DNA of 35,053 nucleotides from Bacteroidales bacterium (GTDB taxonomy: Bacteria; Bacteroidota; Bacteroidia; Bacteroidales; UBA932): the NCBI GenBank assembly GCA_016284265.1, contig JAEEOM010000014.1, positions 1 to 35,053 of the forward strand, in the 5' to 3' direction. Of the stretch, positions 1-8,509 are shown piece after piece; the stretch's first letter is position 1; every line of letters begins with the position of its first letter. The notes under the pieces were generated by a model, which was not told the origin of the DNA, made no database searches, and was given only the letters and a program-made list of their open reading frames with translations. A program made the translations under genes and the position numbers.

Positions 1-1141
1 CATAGATGGCGCTGCGCTCGTTGCCGCCGGAGATGGTCACGTTGGTGTTGGTGTTGAAACCGAGGTTGTAGGCTTCCTTGAAGTTGTTGGCGAAAGCCTG
101 CGAAGGGATGCGCTTGCCGTCGTACCATTCGATTTCCTTGTATTCGTCGAAACGGTTACCGAAAGAAAGGCCGGTGGCGCCGATGTCACGGGCGAGTTTC
201 AGCAGGGACGGCACGTTGTCGGTACCGTCGGCCCACACGTTCATATGGTGGACGTCCCAGTTGGAAGCGCAGTCAAAATAGCTGCCGTAGCCGGCGAAAT
301 AACCTTCCATGAACACGTTCTGGAGCGTAGGCTGGCTGGTCACCTGGTCGATACCGACCGTCTGGGTGAAGCTCACACCGAGGCCCTTGGAGCCCTTGCC
401 GCTCTTGGTGGTGATGATGATGGCGCCGTTCAGACCACGGGAACCGTAGAGGGCCGTAGCTGCAGCACCCTTCAGGATGGAGACGGACTCGAAGTCATCG
501 GGGTTGAGGTTCTTCAACGCGTTGCCGTAGTCGAGGTTGTCGGCGCTCCAGTCGGCGCTGTTGTCAACCGTCTCGTTGTCGAGGATGATGCCATCGACGA
601 CGAAGATCGGCTGGTTGTTGTTGCTCAAGGTGGAAGCACCGCGGATCAGAATCTTATTGTGGCCGAACATGCCACCGTCAGAAGCGTTGATCTCGACACC
701 GGCCACCTTGCCCTGAATGGCGGAGATCGGGTTGATGAGGTTGGTGTTCAGGTCATCGCTCTTAAGCTCGGTCATCGCGTAACCCAGGGCTTTGGCTGAA
801 CGTTTGATACCCAAAGCCGTGACGACCGTCCCTTCCAGCATCTCGGCGTCTTCCGCCAGGATCACGTGGACAGGGCCGCCGTTCCATTTGACGACCTGGG
901 TCACATACCCGAGGCAGGAAAACTCCAGGACATCCCCAACCTTGACGTTGTTGAGGGTGAAGGATCCGTCCAACTGCGCGGACGTTCCGTTCTGGGTTCC
1001 CTGCACGAACACAGCTGTACCGACGACTCCTTCGCCGGTCGCATCTTTCACAGTTCCCGTAACGACGTTCTGGGCCTGGGCCGCGAAGGAAACCAGGGCC
1101 AGCAAGGCCGCCAAGGAAACTCTGAGGAACAATTTTCTCAT
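1..1141 (-). CDS. SusC/RagA-family TonB-linked outer-membrane protein (5' part, runs off the window)
   Basis: This open frame starts at ATG 1141 and is still open at the window edge, so only about 380 N-terminal residues are seen of a family usually near 1,000. Residues 1-23 are a signal peptide ending in AQA. Residues about 26-95 form a carboxypeptidase-regulatory-like beta-sandwich (VTGTVKDATGEGV). From about 110 comes the TonB plug domain, with QGKVAGVEI, IRGASTL, PIFVVDG and the SusC hallmark ALYGSRGLNGAIIITT. Such proteins form the beta-barrel of glycan or peptide import pumps together with a SusD lipoprotein, which would lie beyond position 1. The 64 bp leader before the start is AT-rich and shows no clear TAnnTTTG box. 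The substrate cannot be told from this fragment. The family call is firm. Confidence 0.93.
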   Translation of the reverse strand, partial: MRKLFLRVSLAALLALVSFAAQAQNVVTGTVKDATGEGVVGTAVFVQGTQNGTSAQLDGSFTLNNVKVGDVLEFSCLGYVTQVVKWNGGPVHVILAEDAEMLEGTVVTALGIKRSAKALGYAMTELKSDDLNTNLINPISAIQGKVAGVEINASDGGMFGHNKILIRGASTLSNNNQPIFVVDGIILDNETVDNSADWSADNLDYGNALKNLNPDDFESVSILKGAAATALYGSRGLNGAIIITTKSGKGSKGLGVSFTQTVGIDQVTSQPTLQNVFMEGYFAGYGSYFDCASNWDVHHMNVWADGTDNVPSLLKLARDIGATGLSFGNRFDEYKEIEWYDGKRIPSQAFANNFKEAYNLGFNTNTNVTISGGNERSAIY

Positions 1142-1205
1142 GTGTTTTTAGGTTAATGGTTAATGATTGATTAATTAAGTTTTATGGTTTCAGTATGATT
1201 CTGCA

Positions 1206-1883
1206 TTACAAGTACATGACATGGACGAGTCCGGGAGAGGCATGCATGGCCTGGGGATTGGTTCCGTACTCATCCTGCGGAATGGGTTCTCCCAACTGCG
1301 CAAACAGCCGGACCCAGTAAGAAGGGTACTCCCCTTCCGCATTCTTGAAATTCATCGGCTCCGGTTCAAACCAGCGATAGCCGTCTTCATTCACATAGGC
1401 GTCCGAAATGAGTTCCGTGCAGTAGTGACGCCCATTGAAAGTCATAAAATACAAGTCGTACTCCTCTCCCAGGAATTCCTTGGCCTGATCCACGTAAGTC
1501 GCCGCGTGGCGGTTGTCGGTCAGGCGCATTACCTCAAAGGTGGCCCGACCGCCCCGGTGCAGGGTAAAATCCGCGAAGAGTGTATCGAGCGGATGACGGT
1601 CCACCCCATGCGCAATCGTCGCATCGATCACCCATACAGCACCTGCTTCATCGACTTCCAGAATGGCAGCATGGATGAAGTTGAGGGAATCGCCCTGCGA
1701 GGTGGCGTCGGCAATAGCCTGTGCCATACCCTCGTCGCCGTAATTCATGGGAATTCCGACAAACAACAAGTCACCCGTTTCGATCTTCGGATCTTCCGAA
1801 GCGACGGGAGACTTTTCTTTTTTGCAGGCAGGGGCGGCAAGCAGCGCCCCTACCAGCAGAAAGAAGGCAACTATCCTTTTCAT
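1206..1883 (-). CDS. YiiX/YebB-like permuted papain-fold cysteine hydrolase, probable lipoprotein
   Basis: The 225-residue protein begins with a lipoprotein-type signal (hydrophobic residues 5-17, Cys20 after APA, a relaxed Bacteroidetes lipobox). The mature part has the layout of the YiiX branch of NlpC/P60 enzymes: ETGDLLF at 35-41, a His in NFIHAAI (His71), and RHYCTEL with Cys155 as probable nucleophile. These enzymes are thought to hydrolyse peptide or amide bonds in the cell envelope, but the substrate of this one is unknown. It follows the rubredoxin gene by 5 bp and is probably co-transcribed with it. The ATG start is supported by the signal peptide. The family is fairly sure; the reaction is not. 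Confidence 0.8.
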   Translation of the reverse strand: MKRIVAFFLLVGALLAAPACKKEKSPVASEDPKIETGDLLFVGIPMNYGDEGMAQAIADATSQGDSLNFIHAAILEVDEAGAVWVIDATIAHGVDRHPLDTLFADFTLHRGGRATFEVMRLTDNRHAATYVDQAKEFLGEEYDLYFMTFNGRHYCTELISDAYVNEDGYRWFEPEPMNFKNAEGEYPSYWVRLFAQLGEPIPQDEYGTNPQAMHASPGLVHVMYL

Positions 1884-1888
1884 GAATA

Positions 1889-2050
1889 CTACTTGACCGG
1901 AGAGAAGTCTCCCTTACCGGCGCCGCAGAGCGGGCACACCCAGTCGGCGGGCAGTTTTTCAAAAGGAGTTCCGGCAGCAATGCCGCTGTCCGGATCACCG
2001 TTTGCCGGGTCATACTCATACCCGCAAAGGTCGCAAACATACTTTGTCAT
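1889..2050 (-). CDS. Rubredoxin
   Basis: This small gene encodes 53 residues and carries the two iron-binding knuckles of rubredoxin: YVCDLCGY (Cys6, Cys9) and [10 protein letters not shown] (Cys39, Cys42). Between them is the family spacing motif [19 protein letters not shown]. Length and motif order match single-domain rubredoxins exactly. It would hold one Fe(Cys)4 centre in the cytoplasm and pass single electrons, often in oxygen or peroxide defence in anaerobes. The natural partner is not visible; the downstream gene, 5 bp away, is an envelope hydrolase with no redox motif. A TAAATTTG box lies 27 bp upstream of the ATG. Confidence 0.95.
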   Translation of the reverse strand: MTKYVCDLCGYEYDPANGDPDSGIAAGTPFEKLPADWVCPLCGAGKGDFSPVK

Positions 2051-2076
2051 GTCCAATGGATTTTACGTATAGATAA

Positions 2077-2084
2077 CAAATTTA
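2077..2084 (-). promoter_or_regulatory. Putative -7 box (TAAATTTG) for the rubredoxin gene
   Basis: Read on the minus strand this fits TAnnTTTG, the Bacteroides primary-sigma -7 element, 27 bp before the rubredoxin ATG. No TTTG is seen 19 bp further up, so the -33 half is weak or absent. Confidence 0.5.
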
Positions 2085-2104
2085 CGAAAAAAATTGATTT
2101 CCCA

Positions 2105-3937
2105 TTACATAATGACCGTCAACGTCATTTCTTCATCAAAATTCCGGAAGAAAAGATCATATTCCCCGGACGGCAGCCAGAACTGGAAATCACAACGGTT
2201 GGCACGTGCTTCACGGGTCAGCGGTTCGTAAAAGTAGGAATACGTCTGACCCGCTACTTCCGATGAGCCGCTGTCAAGAAGGACCTTGCCGTCTCCTGCA
2301 CGACGGATTTCCCAGTAAATATCCTTGTAAGCCCGCAGGAACAGGCAGGAAGGTAGACCAAAATCCCACCTGGAGGCATAGCCATAGGTATGTCCCAGCG
2401 AGACCATATCGGACAGCTTGCGTTTTCCGTCAAACTGAAGGTAACAATAACGATCTTGAGAAAGTGGAGACCATTGGTACTTGTCATCCTTGCGCGCCAA
2501 CATGATGCGGTCGCCGTCCTCAACCCGGGAAGGAGCCTGGCACTCGAGAGGAGGCACCTGCATCCGCGAGTCATGGCTATCGACTACATAGGGTTCAGAC
2601 AAGGCCTCCAGGAACTGGCCATCCTTGCTGAACAGGCAGAAGCATAATTCCGTCGGTCCGTCGCCTGTCGACCGCGATTTGTAGAGGTAATAATTGCCCG
2701 TACGGAACGACGATGCACGGAAGTCCCAAGCGAAAGGAGCAAAACCACCACCCACGAATAAGTTTACATAGGGCGTTCCTCCCTGGTCCGGCATGATCCG
2801 GCAGACCATGTCCTGCCACTTGTTGAACTCGGTCAAGTCTGCTTCATGCCCTTCCACGGGCGTCATCGTATAGTAGGCGTTCATGTATCCACCCCAGCCA
2901 TAATTGATGCTGAAATACCGCTCATCGTTGTATCCGTCCAGCACGAAGGCATGACCGCCCTGGTTCGAAGATCCACAATGAAACACAGGACGTCCGGCAT
3001 CGATTTCATCGCGGATGAGTTCCTCCCACTTTGTGTCGGAATAATCCTCACGGTCATAATAACGCATCGACTTGTCATAGCCGAAATAAGTGGCCAGGTA
3101 AATCGGGGAGTCACTCGCGGCCCCGGAGCCATCCGGCGCATAATCCATCTTGCTCATGACACCCAGATCATAACAGAGTCGCGCCACCTGAGTCCTGCCT
3201 TCGGCAGAAAAATTGCCGGAGAGGGGCATCTTGTCCCATTCGTAGGTATGTCCCAGATCAAAACCGTCCACATGGTATTGATAGCCTCCTTGCTCGTAAT
3301 CCCATCCGAAATCATAGGAAGCAAGGGTACCGGTCCCCCGTTCCGGCCAGGAATGGTAACGCATGATGATGGCCATGGCTGTCGCCACGCAGCCGCAAGG
3401 ACACTCCTGGCCGTCCACTCGTGGACAGAGATCATTGTACGGAGAGCCCTGGTTCCACTCGGCCGTAGTCAGTTTCACCGGTGACGACTTGGTAGAAGCT
3501 TTCGTCGGCTGGTCCCAGAGGGCACGGATCGAGGCGGACGGCTTCCAGCCCTGCTGACGGGCATAGTTCACCTCAGCCGCATACCAGTCGAGCAAATCGC
3601 GAAAATTCACAGGCCATGTCGATTCCGGGCCGAAATGGCCCGTCAGCGAATAGCCCAGCACCGGACGGGCGGCATCGTCGCCGGCAATCAGGACGAACCC
3701 TTCCGTCTCCTGCTCAAACACATAGATGGCGGGGGCTGATGAGGCCGCCTTGGTCGGTATATCCGGATAGGCTGCAACCAGCCGCACAGAGACCGTACCC
3801 GCCGATTTGGTCGCCGCTGTTCCGCCAAAAAAAGAGGCAGCCACAGAAGCAGCACGTTCCTGCGGAACGACAGCAGCTTGCATGACGCCCGGTCCTACCA
3901 TCAGGCAGATCAACATGAGTATCGTTATCTTTTTCAT
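2105..3937 (-). CDS. Secreted C10 (streptopain-like) cysteine protease with N-terminal pro-region
   Basis: The 610-residue protein starts with a signal peptide (residues 1-21, ending MQA). Then comes a Spi-type pro-region (about 22-150) with VPQERAASVAASFFGG and FVLIAGDDAARPVLGYS, which in this family keeps the enzyme inactive until cleaved. The catalytic domain has GCVATAMA with nucleophile Cys183, GGHAFVLDGY with His329, and NYGWGG at 345-350. After about residue 365 there are roughly 245 residues I cannot assign, longer than streptopain itself. Related Bacteroides proteases are secreted or surface enzymes that degrade host or dietary protein. Its ATG overlaps the stop of the BACON gene by 4 bp, so the two are translationally coupled. 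Family assignment is firm; the target is unknown. Confidence 0.92.
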   Translation of the reverse strand: MKKITILMLICLMVGPGVMQAAVVPQERAASVAASFFGGTAATKSAGTVSVRLVAAYPDIPTKAASSAPAIYVFEQETEGFVLIAGDDAARPVLGYSLTGHFGPESTWPVNFRDLLDWYAAEVNYARQQGWKPSASIRALWDQPTKASTKSSPVKLTTAEWNQGSPYNDLCPRVDGQECPCGCVATAMAIIMRYHSWPERGTGTLASYDFGWDYEQGGYQYHVDGFDLGHTYEWDKMPLSGNFSAEGRTQVARLCYDLGVMSKMDYAPDGSGAASDSPIYLATYFGYDKSMRYYDREDYSDTKWEELIRDEIDAGRPVFHCGSSNQGGHAFVLDGYNDERYFSINYGWGGYMNAYYTMTPVEGHEADLTEFNKWQDMVCRIMPDQGGTPYVNLFVGGGFAPFAWDFRASSFRTGNYYLYKSRSTGDGPTELCFCLFSKDGQFLEALSEPYVVDSHDSRMQVPPLECQAPSRVEDGDRIMLARKDDKYQWSPLSQDRYCYLQFDGKRKLSDMVSLGHTYGYASRWDFGLPSCLFLRAYKDIYWEIRRAGDGKVLLDSGSSEVAGQTYSYFYEPLTREARANRCDFQFWLPSGEYDLFFRNFDEEMTLTVIM

Positions 3938-5373
3938 GGCTGGTTCCTCCGCATTTTGGTAAAATCGTAACGCATGCCGTCTTCCGGCGACTGAATCAGG
4001 CAGAACGGAACGGAAATGGCCTCGATCCGGATGGTATGGAGGCCAGCCTGTGCATACTGGTGCACAAGTTCACTGTCATAGAGATCCCGGGTCCCGTCGC
4101 CCCAGAAAATCATGGCTGCCGAATTCGAAACTCCGTTGATTTCGGGAGCCTTCACTTCCTGCTGAAGTACCGAATAGGAGAAGACGGGCTGTTGGCCGAA
4201 CTGGCAAACGGTGATCAGCTCAGGTTCATCAAAACCAGGACGGGATACCGTACCCCGGACCTCCCGGGCATCCTTCTCCGGATTGGGATCGACGCGATAC
4301 TGGTACCGCAATCCTTCCGTATCCGCTTCTACTCCCAGCAGATGAATCCACGGAAAGTCAAACTGGAACAAATCCGGCCGGTCTATCTGCTCCGCCGTGA
4401 CAAAACTGAGCGTATCGCCCCGGTTGGAAGCATACAGTTCGCCGGATGACCGAAGGATTTCCGCATCCTGCTGGACAATGAAGACCGTGTCGGCCTTGGA
4501 GAAAGAATCGTTCCGGAAGATCAGTTCGCAGACCCGGGGACTGCGCGAATGATTCCGCTCGAACGAAAAAAGGTAGGACTGGGTTGAAATGGTCTTGGTC
4601 TGCAATTCCCGGAGCCAGGTGCAGGATTCCGGCATCTGCATCTCAACAGCCAGGTTGCTGGCCACTTCCACCCGGAAAGTCCCCTCTTCTGCCGGCAAGG
4701 ATACTTCTTCATCACTGATGACGATGGTCGGCACTTCACCCCGCTGATAGACATGGACTACCTCCGTACCGGTCGTCCCCGTGAAAGTGACAGTGCCTGA
4801 ACGACGGTCGAGGGAAAAATTCTGGTCCACGCTGAAAGTCACCGTGGATTTGTTCAGTCCCTTGGTCGAAACCGTGCGGATCCAGCCGCTGCCGTCTTCC
4901 TCGATCCGGTGCGAAAAATCGATGTTCGACTGCACGTCGATCGTGAAGGATCCGCCGTCAGCGCTCATTTCCACCCGGTCACCCGACAGGAGCAAGGCAT
5001 CGCGTTGCTTCTGGGTAACGACGATGGTCCGCTGCAGCTTGCCGCAGGTAAACAAAACGGAAGCTGAACGTTCATCATACTCGCCGTTCGACTGGACGGT
5101 AAAAGTCAGCGTGACCACGCCACGCTTTCCTTCAAGCTGGGACAAGGTACACCAATAAGCACGGCCGTTGACAAATTCAGCCGTCCAGGAGCCCGAAGCG
5201 TTCAAGTCGAGCGAAGCCGAACCTGAGTCCGAATTGAACAGGACGGAGATCGTCTCGCCGCTCTCGGACAGCGTGGCTGCCGTGGAACGGAACGAATTGT
5301 CCACAATGTCCAATTCAGGACGGCAGGAAGCCAGCAGGAGCAGGATCCCGATTAAAAGAAAGTCTCGTTTCAT
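3934..5373 (-). CDS. BACON-repeat lipoprotein
   Basis: The 479-residue protein has a clear lipobox (LLASC, Cys17), so it should be a lipid-anchored periplasmic or surface protein. The rest is built of immunoglobulin-like BACON repeats at about 40-122, 130-212 and 220-303, each with an acidic-glycine turn (ADGGSFTIDV, AEEGTFRVEV), a W-x-R/E element and a closing VxxxQ strand. A weaker fourth copy lies at about 304-395. The tail (about 405-470) contains FWGDGT and HQYAQAG, which recalls a PKD-like fold. BACON domains are common beside Bacteroidales secreted hydrolases and are thought to bind glycan or protein or act as spacers. It overlaps its upstream neighbour (CobW) and downstream neighbour (C10 protease) by 4 bp each. 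A partner or tether for the protease is an inference from context. Confidence 0.85.
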   Translation of the reverse strand: MKRDFLLIGILLLLASCRPELDIVDNSFRSTAATLSESGETISVLFNSDSGSASLDLNASGSWTAEFVNGRAYWCTLSQLEGKRGVVTLTFTVQSNGEYDERSASVLFTCGKLQRTIVVTQKQRDALLLSGDRVEMSADGGSFTIDVQSNIDFSHRIEEDGSGWIRTVSTKGLNKSTVTFSVDQNFSLDRRSGTVTFTGTTGTEVVHVYQRGEVPTIVISDEEVSLPAEEGTFRVEVASNLAVEMQMPESCTWLRELQTKTISTQSYLFSFERNHSRSPRVCELIFRNDSFSKADTVFIVQQDAEILRSSGELYASNRGDTLSFVTAEQIDRPDLFQFDFPWIHLLGVEADTEGLRYQYRVDPNPEKDAREVRGTVSRPGFDEPELITVCQFGQQPVFSYSVLQQEVKAPEINGVSNSAAMIFWGDGTRDLYDSELVHQYAQAGLHTIRIEAISVPFCLIQSPEDGMRYDFTKMRRNQP

Positions 5374-6572
5374 TCGAACAGGCAGTTATCGAGTTCCCTC
5401 TTCAGGTAGTCGCCATCCAGGTGCTGGCCGATGAAGACCAGTTTCTGCATACGGTCACCATAGGTCGCATCCCAGTCGCGGAGCAGGTCGGGCTGCTCCC
5501 GTAACTTTTCGATGAGTTCTTCTTCGGGCATCGTGGCAAACCACAGGCCGACATTCTTGAGGACGAATTGCCGGCCGGCCTGTTCGAACAGATAGCAGGT
5601 ATCGAATTCCTCGCTGAAATAGCAGATACCCTTGGCCCGGATCACGTTCTTGGGCCATTTCTTCGCCACGAAGTTGTCGAATGCATTCAGGTCGAACGGA
5701 CGGCGTGCCTGATAGACATACGTGCCGATGCCGTACTCTTCGGCCTCCCCTTCTCCATCGTGATGATGGTGATGATGATGACCTTCATGTTCGTGATCAT
5801 GATCGTCGTCCTCGTCCTCCTCGTCGTGATCGTCATCGTGATGCTCCACTTCCTGGATCCAGGTAGCGGAGGCGGCCACGTCGTCGAACTGGAACATCCC
5901 CGTGTCGAGGATTTCATCGAGGTCAAAGTCGCAGTAGTCACATTCAATGATTTTCGCCTTGGGCTGAAGCGTCCGGACGATGGCCCGGATTCTCCCCAGT
6001 TCTTCGGGCGTCACCTCGGACACCTTGTTGAGAGCAATGATGTTGCAGAATTCGATCTGCTGGATCACCAGGCTTTCGATGTCTTCTTCGTCGAGATGCG
6101 GTTTCTGCAAATCTTCGCCACAGGCGAATTCGCTCTGCATCCGCATCGCATCGACCACCGTAACCACGCAGTCGAGCACCGGAATGCCGTTCTTGACAAA
6201 CTCAAAGCCCAGGGCCGGAAGCGAACAGATGGTCTGGGCAATCGGCTCCGGCTCGCAGATGCCACTGGCCTCAATGACAATGTAGTCGAAAGCCTGCCGG
6301 CTTGTGATCTCGCAGAGCTGCTGGATCAAGTCGTTCTTGAGGGTGCAGCAGATACAGCCGTTCTGAAGGGCAACGAGGCTGTCGTCTTTCTTGCCGACCA
6401 CACCTCCTTTCTGAATCAGGTCGGCATCGATGTTCACTTCGCCCAGATCATTCACAATCACCGCGAAGCGGATGCCCCGACGGTTGTTCAGGATCCGGTT
6501 GACCAGGGTGGTCTTACCGCTGCCGAGATAGCCGGTCAGCAGCAGGACCGGTATTTCTTTCAAATCTTCCAT
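5370..6572 (-). CDS. CobW/COG0523-family GTPase, putative zinc metallochaperone
   Basis: This 400-residue cytosolic protein has a Walker A P-loop GYLGSGKT (14-21), the COG0523 metal-binding motif CICC (73-76), EASG (101-104) and NK near 182. A C-terminal CobW_C domain carries the usual aromatic and His elements. Between the domains (about 244-282) is a loop very rich in His, Asp and Glu, including seven consecutive His. Family members use GTP hydrolysis to deliver Zn, Co or Ni to client proteins; the His loop suggests metal storage or sensing, but the metal cannot be read from sequence. I chose ATG 6572 over a TTG at 6599 because the TTG start would overlap the previous gene by 17 bp and add residues not typical of the family. 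With ATG the gap is 10 bp. Confidence 0.9.
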   Translation of the reverse strand: MEDLKEIPVLLLTGYLGSGKTTLVNRILNNRRGIRFAVIVNDLGEVNIDADLIQKGGVVGKKDDSLVALQNGCICCTLKNDLIQQLCEITSRQAFDYIVIEASGICEPEPIAQTICSLPALGFEFVKNGIPVLDCVVTVVDAMRMQSEFACGEDLQKPHLDEEDIESLVIQQIEFCNIIALNKVSEVTPEELGRIRAIVRTLQPKAKIIECDYCDFDLDEILDTGMFQFDDVAASATWIQEVEHHDDDHDEEDEDDDHDHEHEGHHHHHHHDGEGEAEEYGIGTYVYQARRPFDLNAFDNFVAKKWPKNVIRAKGICYFSEEFDTCYLFEQAGRQFVLKNVGLWFATMPEEELIEKLREQPDLLRDWDATYGDRMQKLVFIGQHLDGDYLKRELDNCLFE

Positions 6573-6582
6573 AGCGATTCGA

Positions 6583-8508
6583 TTATTGTTTTTTCTCAAA
6601 ATGCTGGTAGTCCTTCACCGAATTCCAGGCTCCGCCCCACTGGAAGCCGCGCGCCCGGAACAGTTTGCAGCACAGATCTTCGGCTGTGATCTTGTGCGGG
6701 AAATCGACCGTCCGGTCAGCGAATTCCCGTGCCGTTTCAGGCTCGACGATCTCCCCTTTCACATAAGGGTTTTGCAGCGGGTTGATGTCCACTGCGAGGC
6801 CGCGGGCATGGGCCGACAGCTTCGTTTCGGAATTCGTGGCCGTCCGGTAATTGAAACACGAGGTGTTGTTGGCCTCCATCGACCGTTGGTCGTTTGCGTC
6901 GAAATCATCGATCAGGCGGATCGAAGCAATGGGATACTTCGCCTTGTAAAGATCCTTGAAAATAGCGATCAGATCGTCGGCAATCGCCTGGTTGCAGACC
7001 ATTTCACCTTTGCGGACCCGGCCATTAAAGTCGTAGTAGAGAAGCTTGAGGTAACGAAGTTCACTGAATTCAATTTCAGCACCTTCCTCCGGATAAGACT
7101 TGCCCGTCATCCGCAGGCGGACCGCTTCCGGAATCGTATCTTTGCTGAAAGCGGAGAGGCCGGGATCGACCGGATTGAGGAACTTGCGGTACCGGCTGTA
7201 CGTGTAGTTCACGCACGTATTGGTGATGTTGTTGGCAAACAGGATGTCGGTAATGTGGTTCTCATCCACATAGCTGATGACGTCTTTGGTGAAGTAGCGG
7301 AAATCGGCCACGTGGATTTCTTCAAACGAGTGGAAGAGATAGCCCGGCACGGCGTTGCCGAAACTGTCTTTGAACACAAGCAGCCGCCGTCCGTTTCGTA
7401 CGGAGGTCTCCACCTTGGTCAACTTGATGTCGCCGCCCATGAAAGTCGTGTAGGCCGCACCACTGCCATCCTTGAATGAGAAGAAATACTTGCTCTTGTA
7501 GGGCCGGCCCTCCCCCGTTACGTGGAAATCCTCGTCGAGGGTATAATTGACGTAAGTCGTGGTATATTCTACGCCTGTCGGAATATAATAGACAAAATCT
7601 TCCGGCGCCTTTTTCACTGCGATGTTGTGCGAATAGCCGTACATGCTGCCCACAAAGTTGTGGACGACATGCTCCTCATATGTGGAAATATCTTCAAAGG
7701 GGACTCCTGCCTGCCGGGCAAACTGCTGCGCTGCGTAGTAGGCACCCAAGGGTGCCCAGTGGTGGTCTGTCCGCAAGTAAATGGGTTCGTCGGTATGCTC
7801 GGCCAGCACGGAATAGATATCCACGGCCTTCACTCCGTTCGACAGGTTCGTGAAGACGCCGTTGAACACCGGCCATTGTTTTTTGGTGAACTTGGCAGCC
7901 TCCTCCGGACAGTAGAACTCCGTGGAAGTCGGAATCGGCATGCACCAGATATGCACCGATTTTCCGAAAGCGGCGCCATACTGGTTGATCACTTCGGCAT
8001 ATTTGGCGCCCCCTCTTTCGGTGCCGAAGAATCCCATCAGAGCCCGTACATTCTCCCCACTGCCTACGAGGATGATTCCGGAACTGGCCACCTTGGCCAC
8101 GTCATCCGCCGTGCCTTCGGCCGCGGCAGGTTCGAAAGCCTTGACGGTTTTCACGGTATCCGCTTCCAACACCGGGTCGGGTTCTTCGCCGGCCGTCTCG
8201 ACAGCCACGTCGCTTTCGCTGGCCACATACTGGATGTTCTGCTCGCCGAAACGGACTCCCAACAGGTCTTTGAACTGCATGCTCAGGAGCATGAGCGTAT
8301 CGCGGTAAGGCTCCGTGTCGCTGTACCAGGAAGAGATGGCACCGGCATACGAGCCGTCAGCCAGCGAATCGAGGGTAAAAGAAGGAAAGCGCTGGAGTTC
8401 CCGCTTCTCCAGTTCTGAGAAAGTGCTGCGCGGCAGCAGGTTGAAAGCGGCTGTAAAAGCCCCGTAAACCAGCGTGATGACTGCGACGAAGATAATGCCT
8501 CTTTTCAT
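6583..8508 (-). CDS. DHHW/AlgJ-like protein fused to a C-terminal M15 (VanY/DAP-type) zinc peptidase domain
   Basis: One uninterrupted 641-residue frame. Residues about 5-22 are a single membrane anchor or signal. The region about 30-445 is a DHHW (AlgJ/AlgX-like SGNH) domain: RTDHHW at 246-251 with Asp248 and His250, and FKDSFGNA with Ser382. The region about 475-641 is an M15_4-type peptidase with the zinc-site pattern SAHARGLAVDINP (His567, Asp574), GFQWGGAW (621-628) and DYQHFE (His636). DHHW proteins act with MBOAT proteins in periplasmic O-acylation of glycans; M15 enzymes cut D-Ala or L-Ala-D-Glu bonds of peptidoglycan. The MBOAT gene lies 1 bp upstream, supporting the first role. No frameshift is needed to join the parts. 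A stretch at about 98-145 is rich in Ala, Glu and Val and looks like an insert within the DHHW half. Confidence 0.85.
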   Translation of the reverse strand: MKRGIIFVAVITLVYGAFTAAFNLLPRSTFSELEKRELQRFPSFTLDSLADGSYAGAISSWYSDTEPYRDTLMLLSMQFKDLLGVRFGEQNIQYVASESDVAVETAGEEPDPVLEADTVKTVKAFEPAAAEGTADDVAKVASSGIILVGSGENVRALMGFFGTERGGAKYAEVINQYGAAFGKSVHIWCMPIPTSTEFYCPEEAAKFTKKQWPVFNGVFTNLSNGVKAVDIYSVLAEHTDEPIYLRTDHHWAPLGAYYAAQQFARQAGVPFEDISTYEEHVVHNFVGSMYGYSHNIAVKKAPEDFVYYIPTGVEYTTTYVNYTLDEDFHVTGEGRPYKSKYFFSFKDGSGAAYTTFMGGDIKLTKVETSVRNGRRLLVFKDSFGNAVPGYLFHSFEEIHVADFRYFTKDVISYVDENHITDILFANNITNTCVNYTYSRYRKFLNPVDPGLSAFSKDTIPEAVRLRMTGKSYPEEGAEIEFSELRYLKLLYYDFNGRVRKGEMVCNQAIADDLIAIFKDLYKAKYPIASIRLIDDFDANDQRSMEANNTSCFNYRTATNSETKLSAHARGLAVDINPLQNPYVKGEIVEPETAREFADRTVDFPHKITAEDLCCKLFRARGFQWGGAWNSVKDYQHFEKKQ

Positions 8509-8509
8509 G

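Noticed and set aside
5568-6689. Plus-strand frame of 373 codons opposite the CobW-family gene
   Set aside because: It is antisense to a gene with clear Walker A and CICC motifs; the Met/Val runs are just the complement of the His/Asp tract.
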